From: an uncultured bacterium
GTDB taxonomy: Bacteria; Cyanobacteriota; Vampirovibrionia; Gastranaerophilales; Gastranaerophilaceae
Direction of reading: 5' to 3'
NCBI GenBank assembly: GCA_902791985.1
Contig: CADAYD010000011.1
Span: forward strand, 1 to 47,554
Length of the DNA stretch: 47,554 nt
Made by a program: the position numbers and the translations under genes. Shown one piece after another: positions 39,527-47,554 of the stretch; within the stretch, counting starts at the first letter, position 1; every line of letters begins with the position of its first letter. Under the pieces are notes generated by a model, which was not told where the DNA came from, ran no database searches, and was given only the letters and a program-made list of their open reading frames with translations.

Positions 39527-41485
39527 ATGAAACCCAACAATGCCATAACATTAATATTTGCAATGTCGTTATTATCTTGTCCGGTATTTGCGCAAGAAGA
39601 TATTAACGAAGTAATTTTGCCTGATACAAGTATGGAATTTGTTCAGGAAGAAGAGAAAAGCCCTGCTCTAAAAGCTTTTGAACCTATATTGTTAAATCAG
39701 GGCGATATGATTTTTAGGCAAGTTACGCGCAAAGTAGATTTGATTGACCCTGCATTTTCAACGAGCTATTTCCCCGGAGGCAGAGGAACAAATAAACTTG
39801 TTATTTATACTGCAAACTACGGAGAACATACACAAACAAACGAATTTGGGACTGAAGCAATTGTAACGGATAATGTAGTAACATCATTATCAGGGGCTGA
39901 CAGTGCAATTCCCAAAAACGGAATAGTTATTAGCGGTCATGGCAGTGCAAAAAATTGGATTAATCAAAATATTGCAATCGGTTCAAAAGTATATGTAGAT
40001 GCTGTAAATCGTACAATAACGGTATATACAACATCAGATAGTTATACTTATGAAGCAAAGTCAAAGATTAGTGAAGCGCAGGCAATTATAGATTATTATA
40101 AACAAAATTTAAACAATTATAATCCTGAGGTTGCACAAGGATATATTAAGACTGCAAATAATTATCTTTTGTTGGCTCAAAATTCAAAAAATAATCTGCA
40201 ATTATTAAAACAATATTCTCAAGAGGCAATAAATGCGGGTAATATGGCGATAAAAACTTCGCTGCCATTCATAAAAAATGAGGTCCGCGGGGTATGGATT
40301 CGTCCGACAGAAACCAATGAACAACAAATCATTGCAACTTTGAATAAATTAAAAGACAATGGGTTTAATAATATATTTTTAGAAACCTACTATCATGGCA
40401 AAACTATTTTCCCCAGCAAAACAATGAATAAATACGGCTTTACTCTGCAAAATGAGTTATTTGAAGGGTTTAATCCGTTAAAAATATGGGTAGATGAGGC
40501 TCATAAAAGAGATATGAAGGTTCATACATGGTTTCAGTCATTTTATGTAGGAAATCAGAACCCAAACCTCAATCCAACAAGTATTTTGGCTCAACATCCA
40601 AGTTGGGGTAATAAAACAAAAAAATGTGCTGATTGTGAAGGACCTACAATGTCCGAATCCGAACATAACGGATATTTTTTAGACCCCGCAAATCCTGATG
40701 TTCAAGAATTTTTGCTTGAATTGATTTCGGAAATTATAACTGATTACAAACCTGACGGAATTAATCTTGACTATATAAGATATCCTAATTCAAATCCCCG
40801 TAATGATATGAATTCATGGGGTTTCAGTGAATATGCTCGCAATGAGTTCCAATCAATATATGGAAAAGATCCGGTAGAACTAAATATTTCGGATTCAATG
40901 TGGTATGATTGGAATTCATACCGACGTTCAAATATAACAAATTTTGTAAGAAAAGCCGGATTACTTGCAAGAGAAAATAATACATATGTAAGTACGGTTA
41001 TTTTCCCTGATATTGCTTCAGCGCTTGCAACAAAGCAGCAAGATTGGAGAAGCTGGTCTTATAATGATTATATTGATGGTTTTACCCCATTATTCCTGAC
41101 TTATGATTCAAAAATGCTCGCATCAATGATGAATGACGTCATGAATGTAAAAGGTAATAAAACAGAATTATATGCTGGTTTATTTGTTACGTTCATGGGA
41201 GGAACCAGTGAGGATTTGGTAAAACAAATTTTTGAAACAAGAAAAATGAATGTTAATGGGGTAATCTTATTTGATTATGCTCATACCACTTCGATTTATA
41301 CCAATACCCTTATGGCAAGTGCTTTTAATAGTGCAAGCTCGACTAACAATATTAAACTTGCGCAAAAAAAAAAGTTCGCAAAGAAGAAAAAGAACAAGAA
41401 TTCGTCATTAGATACAAAGACAGCACAAAAATCCAAAGCCCCCAAAAACAAAACACACAAAAGCAAGGCTCAAAAGCCGTCGTGA
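39527..41485 (+). CDS. Exported GHL10-type glycosidase-like protein with Lys-rich tail
   Basis: 652 aa. Signal peptide (NAITLIFAMSLLSCPVFAQ, cut near residue 22). Residues 50-190 are an N-terminal domain (NKLVIYTANYGEHTQTNEFG, PKNGIVISGHGSAKNWINQ). The glycosidase domain starts near 253 with EVRGVWIRPTETN, then DNGFNNIFLETYYHGKTIFP, DMKVHTWFQSFYV and DGINLDYIRYPN (Asp/Glu region of the TIM barrel), as in the YngK/GHL10 family. The C-terminal ~45 residues are Lys-rich (KKKFAKKKKNKNSSLDTKT), suggesting binding to an anionic surface or polymer. Substrate unknown. First bases follow the TPR stop directly. Confidence 0.75.
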   Translation: MKPNNAITLIFAMSLLSCPVFAQEDINEVILPDTSMEFVQEEEKSPALKAFEPILLNQGDMIFRQVTRKVDLIDPAFSTSYFPGGRGTNKLVIYTANYGEHTQTNEFGTEAIVTDNVVTSLSGADSAIPKNGIVISGHGSAKNWINQNIAIGSKVYVDAVNRTITVYTTSDSYTYEAKSKISEAQAIIDYYKQNLNNYNPEVAQGYIKTANNYLLLAQNSKNNLQLLKQYSQEAINAGNMAIKTSLPFIKNEVRGVWIRPTETNEQQIIATLNKLKDNGFNNIFLETYYHGKTIFPSKTMNKYGFTLQNELFEGFNPLKIWVDEAHKRDMKVHTWFQSFYVGNQNPNLNPTSILAQHPSWGNKTKKCADCEGPTMSESEHNGYFLDPANPDVQEFLLELISEIITDYKPDGINLDYIRYPNSNPRNDMNSWGFSEYARNEFQSIYGKDPVELNISDSMWYDWNSYRRSNITNFVRKAGLLARENNTYVSTVIFPDIASALATKQQDWRSWSYNDYIDGFTPLFLTYDSKMLASMMNDVMNVKGNKTELYAGLFVTFMGGTSEDLVKQIFETRKMNVNGVILFDYAHTTSIYTNTLMASAFNSASSTNNIKLAQKKKFAKKKKNKNSSLDTKTAQKSKAPKNKTHKSKAQKPS

Positions 41486-41562
41486 AAACAACCCCTAAAG
41501 GAACTTGGGTATTTACAAAGTAAAAAGTAAAAAGATTTGGAAGAATATTTGAAGATGTAATT

Positions 41563-42957
41563 TTACAACTGACTTCCGACTGCTTTATATAGCCCGATAT
41601 AATCTATAAGACAATTAATTTTCTGGTCTGCAACAAGTTTATCTGTCGAAAGAACATTCTCTCTCAATTGTGTTAAATCTAATTTTGAGATTATCCCTTG
41701 TTCATATTTTAAATTGCTTAAAGCAAAATCTTTTCTTTCTAATTCCGATTGCAATTTATTGTCTTGGTATTTTTTATTATCGTGCTCAATTGTTATGAGA
41801 GCATTGTTTATTTCTTGTATAGCAGTTAAATTAGTCTGGTAATAATTGTTTAAAAGTCTTTCGTAGGCATCTTTTTTAAGTCTTAAATTTGCAATTCTTT
41901 TACCGCCCGTAAATAAGGGTAAATTTACTGCTCCCGCAAGTGCGGCCAGAGATCCTTTTGTATTGAAAAGACTCCCGAATTCGTTATTGAAAAATAGTGC
42001 TAAGCCTGTGATATTTATTGTCGGTAAAAATTCTTTTTTTGCTACTCGTACATCAATTCCGGCTTTCTCTATCATTTTTTCTGCTGTTATATAATCAGGT
42101 CTCTGCGCAATTATTTCAGATGAAATTTCTGTTGGTATGGTTCCGATAAAATTCAAATTGTCAAAAGAAATTCTCTGAATTTCGGAAGATTTTTCAGGCG
42201 ATATTCCGATTAAAACGCATAATTGATTTAACAAAACATCTCGCTGTTTTTTATATTCTGTTAAAGTTGTTTGTCCTCCGATAAAAGATTTATTTGCTTT
42301 AACAGTATCAGAAGTTGAAGTTAAACCTTCTTTATTTCTCAAAAGCATCAAATCATAAATAATTTTTCTGTCTGAAACAATTTTTTCTTGAAGTTCAATC
42401 ATTTTATCAAGTTTTACAATATTAAGATAAGTTGTTCCGACTGCGGATGCAATGGAAATATACGCACTTCTTTCGTCTTGAAGTGCTTTTTCGTAGTCCT
42501 TTTTGGCCATCTTTGTTTTATCATGATTTTTCAAAAAGATATCTGCTTCATAATTAACAAGGGCAGGAACAGCAAAACTCCAATCAGCATTGGTTTTACC
42601 CGGCATTTTTGCTAAAGCGGGGGAAAAACCGATTCCTGCCATTGGAAGTTCGCTTCCAAAATTTATTTTTATAACTTGATAATATTCATCCACTGCAATG
42701 GTTGCCATCTTCAAAGAATAATTATTCTTAATGGCATCATTAATATATCCTGTTAATATTTCATCGTTAAAATTTGTCCACCAATCGTAGTTTACATAAT
42801 CATATTTAAATTGGTCACTTTTCTTTCTCATTTTATGTGTCTTTGAGATTGAAACCTTTTTAGGTCCTGATGTATTAGTGTTTCCGATACAAAATGCCGG
42901 AGAAATATCTGTTAATATAAAACCTGCCAAAAGTAGTGTGATAATTATTTTTTTCAA
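41563..42957 (-). CDS. TolC/NodT-family outer-membrane efflux protein
   Basis: 464 aa. Signal peptide MKKIIITLLLAGFILTDISPAF. Two OEP repeats are visible: DWWTNFNDEILTGYINDAIK with a long helical region (ALQDERSAYISIASAVGTTY), and DYITAEKMIEKAGIDVRVAK, FLPTINITGLALFFNNEFGS, LFTGGKRIANLRLKKDAYER. The start is TTG at 42957, with aaggaatg upstream; no nearby ATG is in frame. It diverges from marR-hlyD-MFS across a palindrome and should supply the outer-membrane duct for that pump. A lipoprotein Cys typical of NodT is not evident. Confidence 0.88.
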   Translation of the reverse strand: MKKIIITLLLAGFILTDISPAFCIGNTNTSGPKKVSISKTHKMRKKSDQFKYDYVNYDWWTNFNDEILTGYINDAIKNNYSLKMATIAVDEYYQVIKINFGSELPMAGIGFSPALAKMPGKTNADWSFAVPALVNYEADIFLKNHDKTKMAKKDYEKALQDERSAYISIASAVGTTYLNIVKLDKMIELQEKIVSDRKIIYDLMLLRNKEGLTSTSDTVKANKSFIGGQTTLTEYKKQRDVLLNQLCVLIGISPEKSSEIQRISFDNLNFIGTIPTEISSEIIAQRPDYITAEKMIEKAGIDVRVAKKEFLPTINITGLALFFNNEFGSLFNTKGSLAALAGAVNLPLFTGGKRIANLRLKKDAYERLLNNYYQTNLTAIQEINNALITIEHDNKKYQDNKLQSELERKDFALSNLKYEQGIISKLDLTQLRENVLSTDKLVADQKINCLIDYIGLYKAVGSQL

Positions 42958-42983
42958 TGCTTCATTCCTTATAAAATATTTAC

Positions 42984-43031
42984 TTGCATTTACAGCAACA
43001 ATATGATAGCATATTATTGTTGCAAATGCAA
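42984..43031. promoter_or_regulatory. Long imperfect palindrome, likely MarR operator
   Basis: TTGCATTT at 42984-42991 is mirrored by AAATGCAA at 43024-43031. Inside, GCAACAATAT (42995-43004) is mirrored by ATTATTGTTGC (43013-43023). The arms differ by a 3-nt insertion. The palindrome lies between the divergent tolC and marR starts, where a MarR dimer could control both. Inferred from position and symmetry. Confidence 0.6.
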
Positions 43032-43064
43032 CAAATTAATTTTGTAACAATAAAGAATGGTAGA

Positions 43065-43526
43065 ATGAAAAAAGAAAAGCACTACATTGATTCGATATAT
43101 TATCAACTTGAATTGACTGCAAGATACTGCAAGTATCTCGGTTCTCAACTTATAGAAAAAATAGGGATGCCATTGTCTTTGGATGAAGTTGTTACGCTTG
43201 ATACTTTGGCAAGTAACGGACAGATGTGTCAAAGGGATTTAGCAAAATTAATATTGAAAGACAGACCTTCAACAGGAAGGATTTTAAATTCTCTTGAATC
43301 TAAAGGTTATGTAAAAAGGGTTGCAGCGACAAAAAACAATCGTCTTATAAGAAATATAATTTTAACGGATGCTGGCAGTAATATTTTATTGTTAACTACA
43401 TCTAAGTTAAAAGCATATATTGAGAAAATTCCTCAAGTATTTAGTTATGACAAAATTGATGAAATAAAAAAATCGTTGGCTGAATTTAGAGAAATTTTGA
43501 AAAAAGAAGTAGAGATTAATATATAA
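43065..43526 (+). CDS. MarR-family transcriptional regulator
   Basis: 153 aa from the ATG at 43065 (MKKEKHYIDSIYYQLELTAR). The open frame extends 27 codons upstream to 42984, but those overlap the operator and would make an unusual N-terminus. Winged-helix motifs: SLDEVVTLDTLASNGQMCQR, KLILKDRPSTGRILNSLESK (recognition helix), GYVKRVAATKNNRLIRNIIL (wing). It probably represses itself and the pump, releasing on drug binding. The hlyD gene follows 11 nt after its stop. Confidence 0.85.
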   Translation: MKKEKHYIDSIYYQLELTARYCKYLGSQLIEKIGMPLSLDEVVTLDTLASNGQMCQRDLAKLILKDRPSTGRILNSLESKGYVKRVAATKNNRLIRNIILTDAGSNILLLTTSKLKAYIEKIPQVFSYDKIDEIKKSLAEFREILKKEVEINI

Positions 43527-43537
43527 GAGGTATAAAA

Positions 43538-44545
43538 ATGGAAGAACAAAGACAAGATGAACAAATAACATCACAAGAACAATTTCCGCATAAATCGAAA
43601 GGAATTAAAAGAAAGATTACGCTCGTTTTTCTTACGGTATTGCTTATTTGTGCAGGATTTTACATTTTTAATGAGATGAAATATGAATCAACGGATGATG
43701 CTTATGTTGAAAATATTTCAGTTAGTGTTGCTCCAAAAGTTTCAGGGCAAATTGATAATGTATTTGTCAAAGATAATCAGTATGTCAAAGCCGGTGAGCT
43801 TGTTGCAACTATTGACAGTGCAGACTATAAAGTTAAGTTGACTCAGGCGGATGCAAATTATCAAAGAATTAAATTCGATCAGTCAAATGCACAAGCAAAC
43901 CTAATTGCAGCAGAATCAAATATTGAACTTGCCAAAAAAGATTTGGACAGATATCAAAATTTGTATAAGCAAGGTGCGGTTTCTAAACAAACACTTGATT
44001 CGGCAGAAGTAAAATATAACAGTGCAAAAGCCGGTTTGACTCAAGCGGAGCAGGCTTTATTATCGAATGATAATAAAACTGTCGCAGATGCGAATTTGGC
44101 AAATGCCAAGGCTGCAAAAGAAAAGGCTGAATTAGAATTATCTTATACAAAAATATATGCTCCTCAGTCTGGCACAGTTGCATCAAGACGAGTTGAAAAG
44201 GGTATGTATGTTAATGTCGGTTCTCCGCTATTTACGTTGGTACCTGAGGATGTTTGGGTTGTTGCAAACTTTAAAGAAAATCAATTAAGATACATGAAGC
44301 CGGGACAGGCTGTAGATATTAAAATTGACACCTATCCAGACCATGTATTTAAAGGTGAAATTGACAGTATTCAAAGAGCATCCGGTGCAAAATCGAGTCT
44401 TTTCCCTCCGGAAAATGCGGTAGGTTCGTTTGTTAAAATTGTACAAAGGATTCCTGTAAAAATTGTATTCACGGAAGAAATAGATAAAGAAAAATATAAT
44501 GTAGTTCCGGGGATGTCTGTTGTACCAAGAGTAAAGGTAAAGTAA
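43538..44545 (+). CDS. HlyD/EmrA-type membrane fusion protein
   Basis: 335 aa. One N-terminal transmembrane helix (ITLVFLTVLLICAGFYIF, residues 27-44), then the MFP pattern: YESTDDAYVENISVSVAPKV, GQIDNVFVKDNQYVKAGELV (lipoyl half), a helical hairpin (NYQRIKFDQSNAQANLIAAE to AKEKAELELS), the second lipoyl half (APQSGTVASRRVEKGMYVN) and beta barrel. It links an inner-membrane MFS pump to the TolC channel. RBS agaggt. The MFS gene follows 14 nt after its stop. Confidence 0.93.
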   Translation: MEEQRQDEQITSQEQFPHKSKGIKRKITLVFLTVLLICAGFYIFNEMKYESTDDAYVENISVSVAPKVSGQIDNVFVKDNQYVKAGELVATIDSADYKVKLTQADANYQRIKFDQSNAQANLIAAESNIELAKKDLDRYQNLYKQGAVSKQTLDSAEVKYNSAKAGLTQAEQALLSNDNKTVADANLANAKAAKEKAELELSYTKIYAPQSGTVASRRVEKGMYVNVGSPLFTLVPEDVWVVANFKENQLRYMKPGQAVDIKIDTYPDHVFKGEIDSIQRASGAKSSLFPPENAVGSFVKIVQRIPVKIVFTEEIDKEKYNVVPGMSVVPRVKVK

Positions 44546-44559
44546 TTAAAAGGTAAACG

Positions 44560-46128
44560 ATGTCCGTACAAACAACACAAGTTGAAGATGATGAAAATAA
44601 ATATTTACCGGAAAATCCGTGGCTGTCATGTGCTCCGGTGCTTCTTGCCGTCTTTGTTTTCGTTATGGATGGTACTATCGCAAATGTTGCTTTGCCTCAT
44701 ATGGCAGGGAGTTTTTCGGCAACAAGAGATGAGAGCATTTGGATTTTAACAAGTTATCTTATTGCTTCAGGGATAATAATTCCGTCGGTAGATTTCTTTT
44801 CAAAATATTTTGGACGTAAAAATTTCTACGTAATAAGTATTTTATTGTTCACTTTGGCTTCTTTTTTATGCGGAACTGCAAAAAGTCTTGGACAAATGGT
44901 ATTATATCGTATATTGCAAGGCGCAGGCGGTGGCGGGCTGGTTCCGTTATCTCAGGCTATAATGATGGAAAGTTTTCCGAAAGAACGACGCGGTTCGGCG
45001 ATGGCACTTTTTGGGATGGGGGTTATCATTGCACCGATTGTAGGCCCGATGCTTGGGGGTTGGATAACAGATAATTGGACATGGCCATGGGTATTTTTTA
45101 TAAATGTGCCTTTAGGTTGTGTTGCTGCATATATGGCGAAAAATTTGCTTTTTAACCCTCCTTATGCTCAACGTCAAAAAGGGGTCAAAATGGATTGGCT
45201 CGGATTTGGGCTTTTGACTTTGTGGCTCATTTGTTTGCAAATATTTTTTGATAAAGGTAATAACGCTGATTGGTTCAATGCTCCTTGGATTTGCTGGATA
45301 TTTACAATTTCTTGTCTTGCGGCAATAGGATTTTTTGTTACACAAATATTTAGAAAAAATACACTTGTAGATATTTCGGTATTCAAAAACAAAGAATTTG
45401 TTATTGGTACGTTAATTCAGGTTGTTATGATGGCCGTTTTGTATTCATCCGTTGCAATTTTGCCTCAATTTTTACAAAGTATGATGGGATATAGTGCATT
45501 TTTAAGCGGATTATCAATGATGCCGCGAGGGCTGGGTAGTTTAACCGCAATGATAGTATGTGCATTTATTGCAGATATTGTTGATAAAAGAAAAATGGTT
45601 ATTATCGGGTTAGCTCTTATAGGAACATCCGGATTATTCTTCGGATTTTTGAACTTGCAAATTGCAACAATAAACATTATGATTCCTAATTATCTTATGG
45701 GAATGGGAATGGGCTTATCAATGATTCCGATACTTAATTTATCTATGGAGACCTTATCAAATCAGCAAATGACAAACGCTTCCGGATTACAAAATCTATT
45801 CAAAAATATTGGCGGTGCTATAGGCACATCGCTAGTGGCAACGTTTTTGACAAGATTTGCGCAGGTGCATCAGTTTATGATGGTTGGGAAACTTAGTGAG
45901 CTCAATCCGATATTTGTCCAAAAAGTTCAGGTAACTGCCGGTGCTTTGTCGCAATACACAAGTATTGATATGGCAAAATATATGGCTATGTACGCTCAAT
46001 ACGGTGCGCTTATTAAACAATCGACTTTATGGGCATTTATGGATACCTTTAGAATATTCGGTCTCGCTTCTTTTGTTCTTATTCCATTATTGTTTTTATT
46101 TAAAAAGAGCAAAAGCAGGGTTAGGTAA
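44560..46128 (+). CDS. DHA2-family MFS drug exporter (EmrB-like)
   Basis: 522 aa, 14 predicted transmembrane helices as in DHA2. Motif A-like KYFGRKNFYVISIL, and motif C-like GVIIAPIVGPMLGGWITDNW are present. The first helix (LLAVFVFVMDGTIANVALPH) has the acidic VxMDxTIxNVALP motif of the family. The best match is the EmrAB-TolC type drug or fatty-acid exporter. Proton-driven. Follows hlyD with 14 nt, and the orphan at 46134 starts 5 nt after its stop, so the operon is marR-hlyD-MFS-orphan. Confidence 0.94.
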   Translation: MSVQTTQVEDDENKYLPENPWLSCAPVLLAVFVFVMDGTIANVALPHMAGSFSATRDESIWILTSYLIASGIIIPSVDFFSKYFGRKNFYVISILLFTLASFLCGTAKSLGQMVLYRILQGAGGGGLVPLSQAIMMESFPKERRGSAMALFGMGVIIAPIVGPMLGGWITDNWTWPWVFFINVPLGCVAAYMAKNLLFNPPYAQRQKGVKMDWLGFGLLTLWLICLQIFFDKGNNADWFNAPWICWIFTISCLAAIGFFVTQIFRKNTLVDISVFKNKEFVIGTLIQVVMMAVLYSSVAILPQFLQSMMGYSAFLSGLSMMPRGLGSLTAMIVCAFIADIVDKRKMVIIGLALIGTSGLFFGFLNLQIATINIMIPNYLMGMGMGLSMIPILNLSMETLSNQQMTNASGLQNLFKNIGGAIGTSLVATFLTRFAQVHQFMMVGKLSELNPIFVQKVQVTAGALSQYTSIDMAKYMAMYAQYGALIKQSTLWAFMDTFRIFGLASFVLIPLLFLFKKSKSRVR

Positions 46129-46133
46129 ATTTT

Positions 46134-46673
46134 ATGACCGTAGATTTTAAACTTGTTACATATCATGAACCGATTACTTCGGAAGAACAAGAATATGCTT
46201 TAATAAAGAGCAGAAACTACGCCGCGTACTATCCTACTAAATCCGGATTTATCTATGATATGAACACAAAAATTATCTATGATGCCATTTTTTGTAAAGA
46301 GTACAGATGGGTTACGCATGAAAAACTTTTAAATCTTAACGGGTTTTATTTTAAAAATAATGAAGAATCAGACAATTTTATACGTTTAATCTATATTACT
46401 GAAGGTTGTTATGATTTAAAAGGAAATTTTTTAGACAAATACAGGTATAATGAATTTGGAATCGGTGGTCTTGCGTACTCATTGATTTATTATGATCATA
46501 AAAATTTACAACAGCGGGCAGAAAATCTAAAATCATACGATTTAGATATATTAGAAAGTTATGTCGACACCCTAAAAAAAGAACAAGCTGAGATTAGACG
46601 CACTGAAATTAATTTGAATTTGCCTAAGAAACCTGATCAAAGAAAAAAAAGAAAATTTATAATAGGCAAGTAA
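46134..46673 (+). CDS. Hypothetical protein at the end of the efflux operon
   Basis: 179 aa, no recognised family. Soluble, with many aromatic residues in the N-terminal two thirds (NYAAYYPTKSGFIYDMNTKI, GFYFKNNEESDNFIRLIYIT). The C-terminus is a charged helix ending in a basic tail (KKPDQRKKRKFIIGK). There is no signal peptide. It starts 5 nt after the MFS gene with aggt-like RBS, so it is co-transcribed. A link to the pump is position-based only. Confidence 0.6.
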   Translation: MTVDFKLVTYHEPITSEEQEYALIKSRNYAAYYPTKSGFIYDMNTKIIYDAIFCKEYRWVTHEKLLNLNGFYFKNNEESDNFIRLIYITEGCYDLKGNFLDKYRYNEFGIGGLAYSLIYYDHKNLQQRAENLKSYDLDILESYVDTLKKEQAEIRRTEINLNLPKKPDQRKKRKFIIGK

Positions 46674-46725
46674 TAATAATGATATTTGTGTTAAAATAAA
46701 GCCGTAAAGAAAAGGAGAATATTAT

Positions 46726-47229
46726 ATGTTGGATTTTTTTAAAAGACAATTAAGCGAATTTAAAGCATTTGCTGTTCGCGGAAATGTAATTGACATGGCT
46801 GTAGGTATCATTATAGGTGCCGCTTTCGGGAAAATAGTTGATTCAATGGTCAATGATGTCATTATGCCTCCGTTAGGTTGGTTAATGGGTAAAGTTGATT
46901 TTACAAACTTGTATTTAACTATGCCGACTAAGTTGGATGATTTAGGTAATATGCCTCATTATGATTCTTTGGCTGCGGCAAAGGCTGCAGGTGCGGTTAC
47001 CATAAATTATGGGGTATTCATAAATACTTTAATCAGTTTTCTGTTAGTTGCGTTTGCAGTATTTTTACTTATCAAAGGTATCAACAAATTGCAGGCAGCA
47101 GCAAAAAAAGAGGAAGCAACAGAATCTGCGGCAACTCAAAAGGCGTGTCCGCATTGCTTCTCTCAGATTGACATTCGTGCGACAAGATGCCCGCATTGTA
47201 CATCTGAAATTCCTGCAGAGGTGCAATAG
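46726..47229 (+). CDS. mscL: Large-conductance mechanosensitive channel with zinc-ribbon tail
   Basis: 167 aa; MscL is usually about 130-150. TM1 is standard ([20 protein letters not shown], residues 20-39, followed by [12 protein letters not shown]). TM2 is [20 protein letters not shown]. The periplasmic loop ([20 protein letters not shown]) is normal. In place of the usual short C-terminal helix, residues 139-161 carry CPHC ... CPHC ([18 protein letters not shown]), a zinc ribbon. It opens under membrane tension to release osmolytes. RBS aaggaga. A terminator follows at 47245-47275. Confidence 0.95.
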   Translation: MLDFFKRQLSEFKAFAVRGNVIDMAVGIIIGAAFGKIVDSMVNDVIMPPLGWLMGKVDFTNLYLTMPTKLDDLGNMPHYDSLAAAKAAGAVTINYGVFINTLISFLLVAFAVFLLIKGINKLQAAAKKEEATESAATQKACPHCFSQIDIRATRCPHCTSEIPAEVQ

Positions 47230-47244
47230 TAAAGATATAAATAA

Positions 47245-47275
47245 TAAAGCGCTCGCCGTTTCGGCGCGCGCTTTA
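47245..47275. terminator. Terminator between mscL and a convergent peptide gene
   Basis: Outer arms TAAAGCGC (47245-47252) and GCGCTTTA (47268-47275) enclose an inner CGCCG/CGGCG stem with a TTT loop. It lies 16 nt after the mscL stop and 6 nt before the end of the convergent ORF, so it can serve both strands. U-runs are short on both sides. Confidence 0.65.
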
Positions 47276-47280
47276 TATTG

Positions 47281-47409
47281 TCAATTTCTTATAAAATGGG
47301 ATATTATAGCCATTAAAATTGTGGCTATAATGCCAAACATTAGCGGGAATATTACATCATTCCCTTCTGATGTACGGATTTCTTTTTTATTTTTATTATT
47401 TTTACTCAT
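47281..47409 (-). CDS. 42-aa membrane peptide
   Basis: MSKNNKNKKEIRTSEGNDVI followed by a single hydrophobic helix (FPLMFGIIATILMAIISHFI) and RN. The RBS aaaggag lies 6-7 nt before the ATG at 47409. The basic N-terminus and one helix suggest a small inner-membrane protein. No family known to me. Converges on mscL; nothing connects the two functionally. Confidence 0.55.
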   Translation of the reverse strand: MSKNNKNKKEIRTSEGNDVIFPLMFGIIATILMAIISHFIRN

Positions 47410-47473
47410 AATTTTCTCCTTTATTAATAATTTGTTATTGGTTGATATTTATACATAAAACATATTATTTGAA

Positions 47474-47514
47474 TGTTCATTTCTTTTCTTTTGTTTGCGA
47501 GGCAAAAGAAAAGA
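47474..47514. repeat. Intergenic hairpin element at the right edge
   Basis: A 15-bp inverted repeat (catttcttttctttt / aaaagaaaagaaatg) with an 11-nt loop (gtttgcgaggc), followed by another A-rich run with aaagaaaag. No gene is supported between 47410 and the end of the window. The design is like the hairpin at 130-163 and probably belongs to the same kind of dispersed palindrome. Confidence 0.45.
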
Positions 47515-47554
47515 AATGAACCAAAGAAAAGAAAACTTCGCTGATTACAATACC

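Noticed and set aside
1-47554. CRISPR array, prophage or transposase
   Set aside because: No regularly spaced repeats, cas-like, phage structural or transposase ORFs were seen on either strand.

Overview
The window is AT-rich (roughly two-thirds A+T by eye) and densely coded on both strands. Its bacterium has a double-membrane envelope: there is a TolC-type outer-membrane channel with an HlyD/DHA2 pump, and a long surface-polysaccharide cluster. Several orphan families, short intergenic palindromes and AT-rich codon use suggest a gut relative of the cyanobacteria (Gastranaerophilales / 'Melainabacteria'). That placement is inferred from style, not from a marker-gene comparison.

Layout. 1-9,990: housekeeping genes mixed with lineage-specific ones: nadD-yqeK, a degenerate HerA-like protein, a GNAT protein, the def-fmt-aroH operon, a TPR protein, a dCMP deaminase, a shortened AICAR-transformylase-like protein, and three coiled-coil or acidic orphans. 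10,149-25,667: one minus-strand glycan cluster of about 15.5 kb. Its 5' part makes and uses dTDP-sugars (two GT2 enzymes, rfbB, rfbA, a DegT aminotransferase, a GT56/WecF-like transferase). Its 3' part has three WbqC-family genes (one a truncated chimera), a second DegT-like protein, an ATP-grasp enzyme, a GT29 sialyltransferase-like protein, a CMP-sugar synthetase, an SDR and a frameshifted GT2. No neuB or neuC homologue is present. 25,788-26,408: a GNAT fragment, tRNA-Leu(UAG), and a small insert bounded by direct repeats that copy the 5' end of the tRNA. 26,409-35,267: AI-2E transporter, yidD, folP, two orphan basic proteins, a YhcC-type radical SAM enzyme, a 54-aa zinc ribbon, obgE, ctpA and tdk. 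35,468-38,435: rpsH-rplF-rplR, an isolated fragment of the spc operon, preceded by aroA. 38,554-41,485: a small exported protein, a TPR protein and a GHL10-type glycosidase. 41,563-46,673: tolC diverging from marR-hlyD-DHA2 MFS around a long palindrome, then an orphan. 46,726-47,409: mscL with a zinc-ribbon tail, converging on a 42-aa membrane peptide.

How it fits together. The glycan cluster is the main accessory system. It probably builds a surface polymer containing a dTDP-4-amino-4,6-dideoxyhexose and a CMP-activated sugar added by a GT29-like enzyme. It shows signs of recent remodelling: a frameshift at a TA repeat, a chimeric WbqC remnant, a 49-bp identical block between two otherwise divergent WbqC genes, and two copies of a G-tract repeat that supply the stop codons of the genes they end. 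Elsewhere, two enzyme-derived proteins (HerA-like and AICARFT-like) have kept their fold but lost catalytic motifs.
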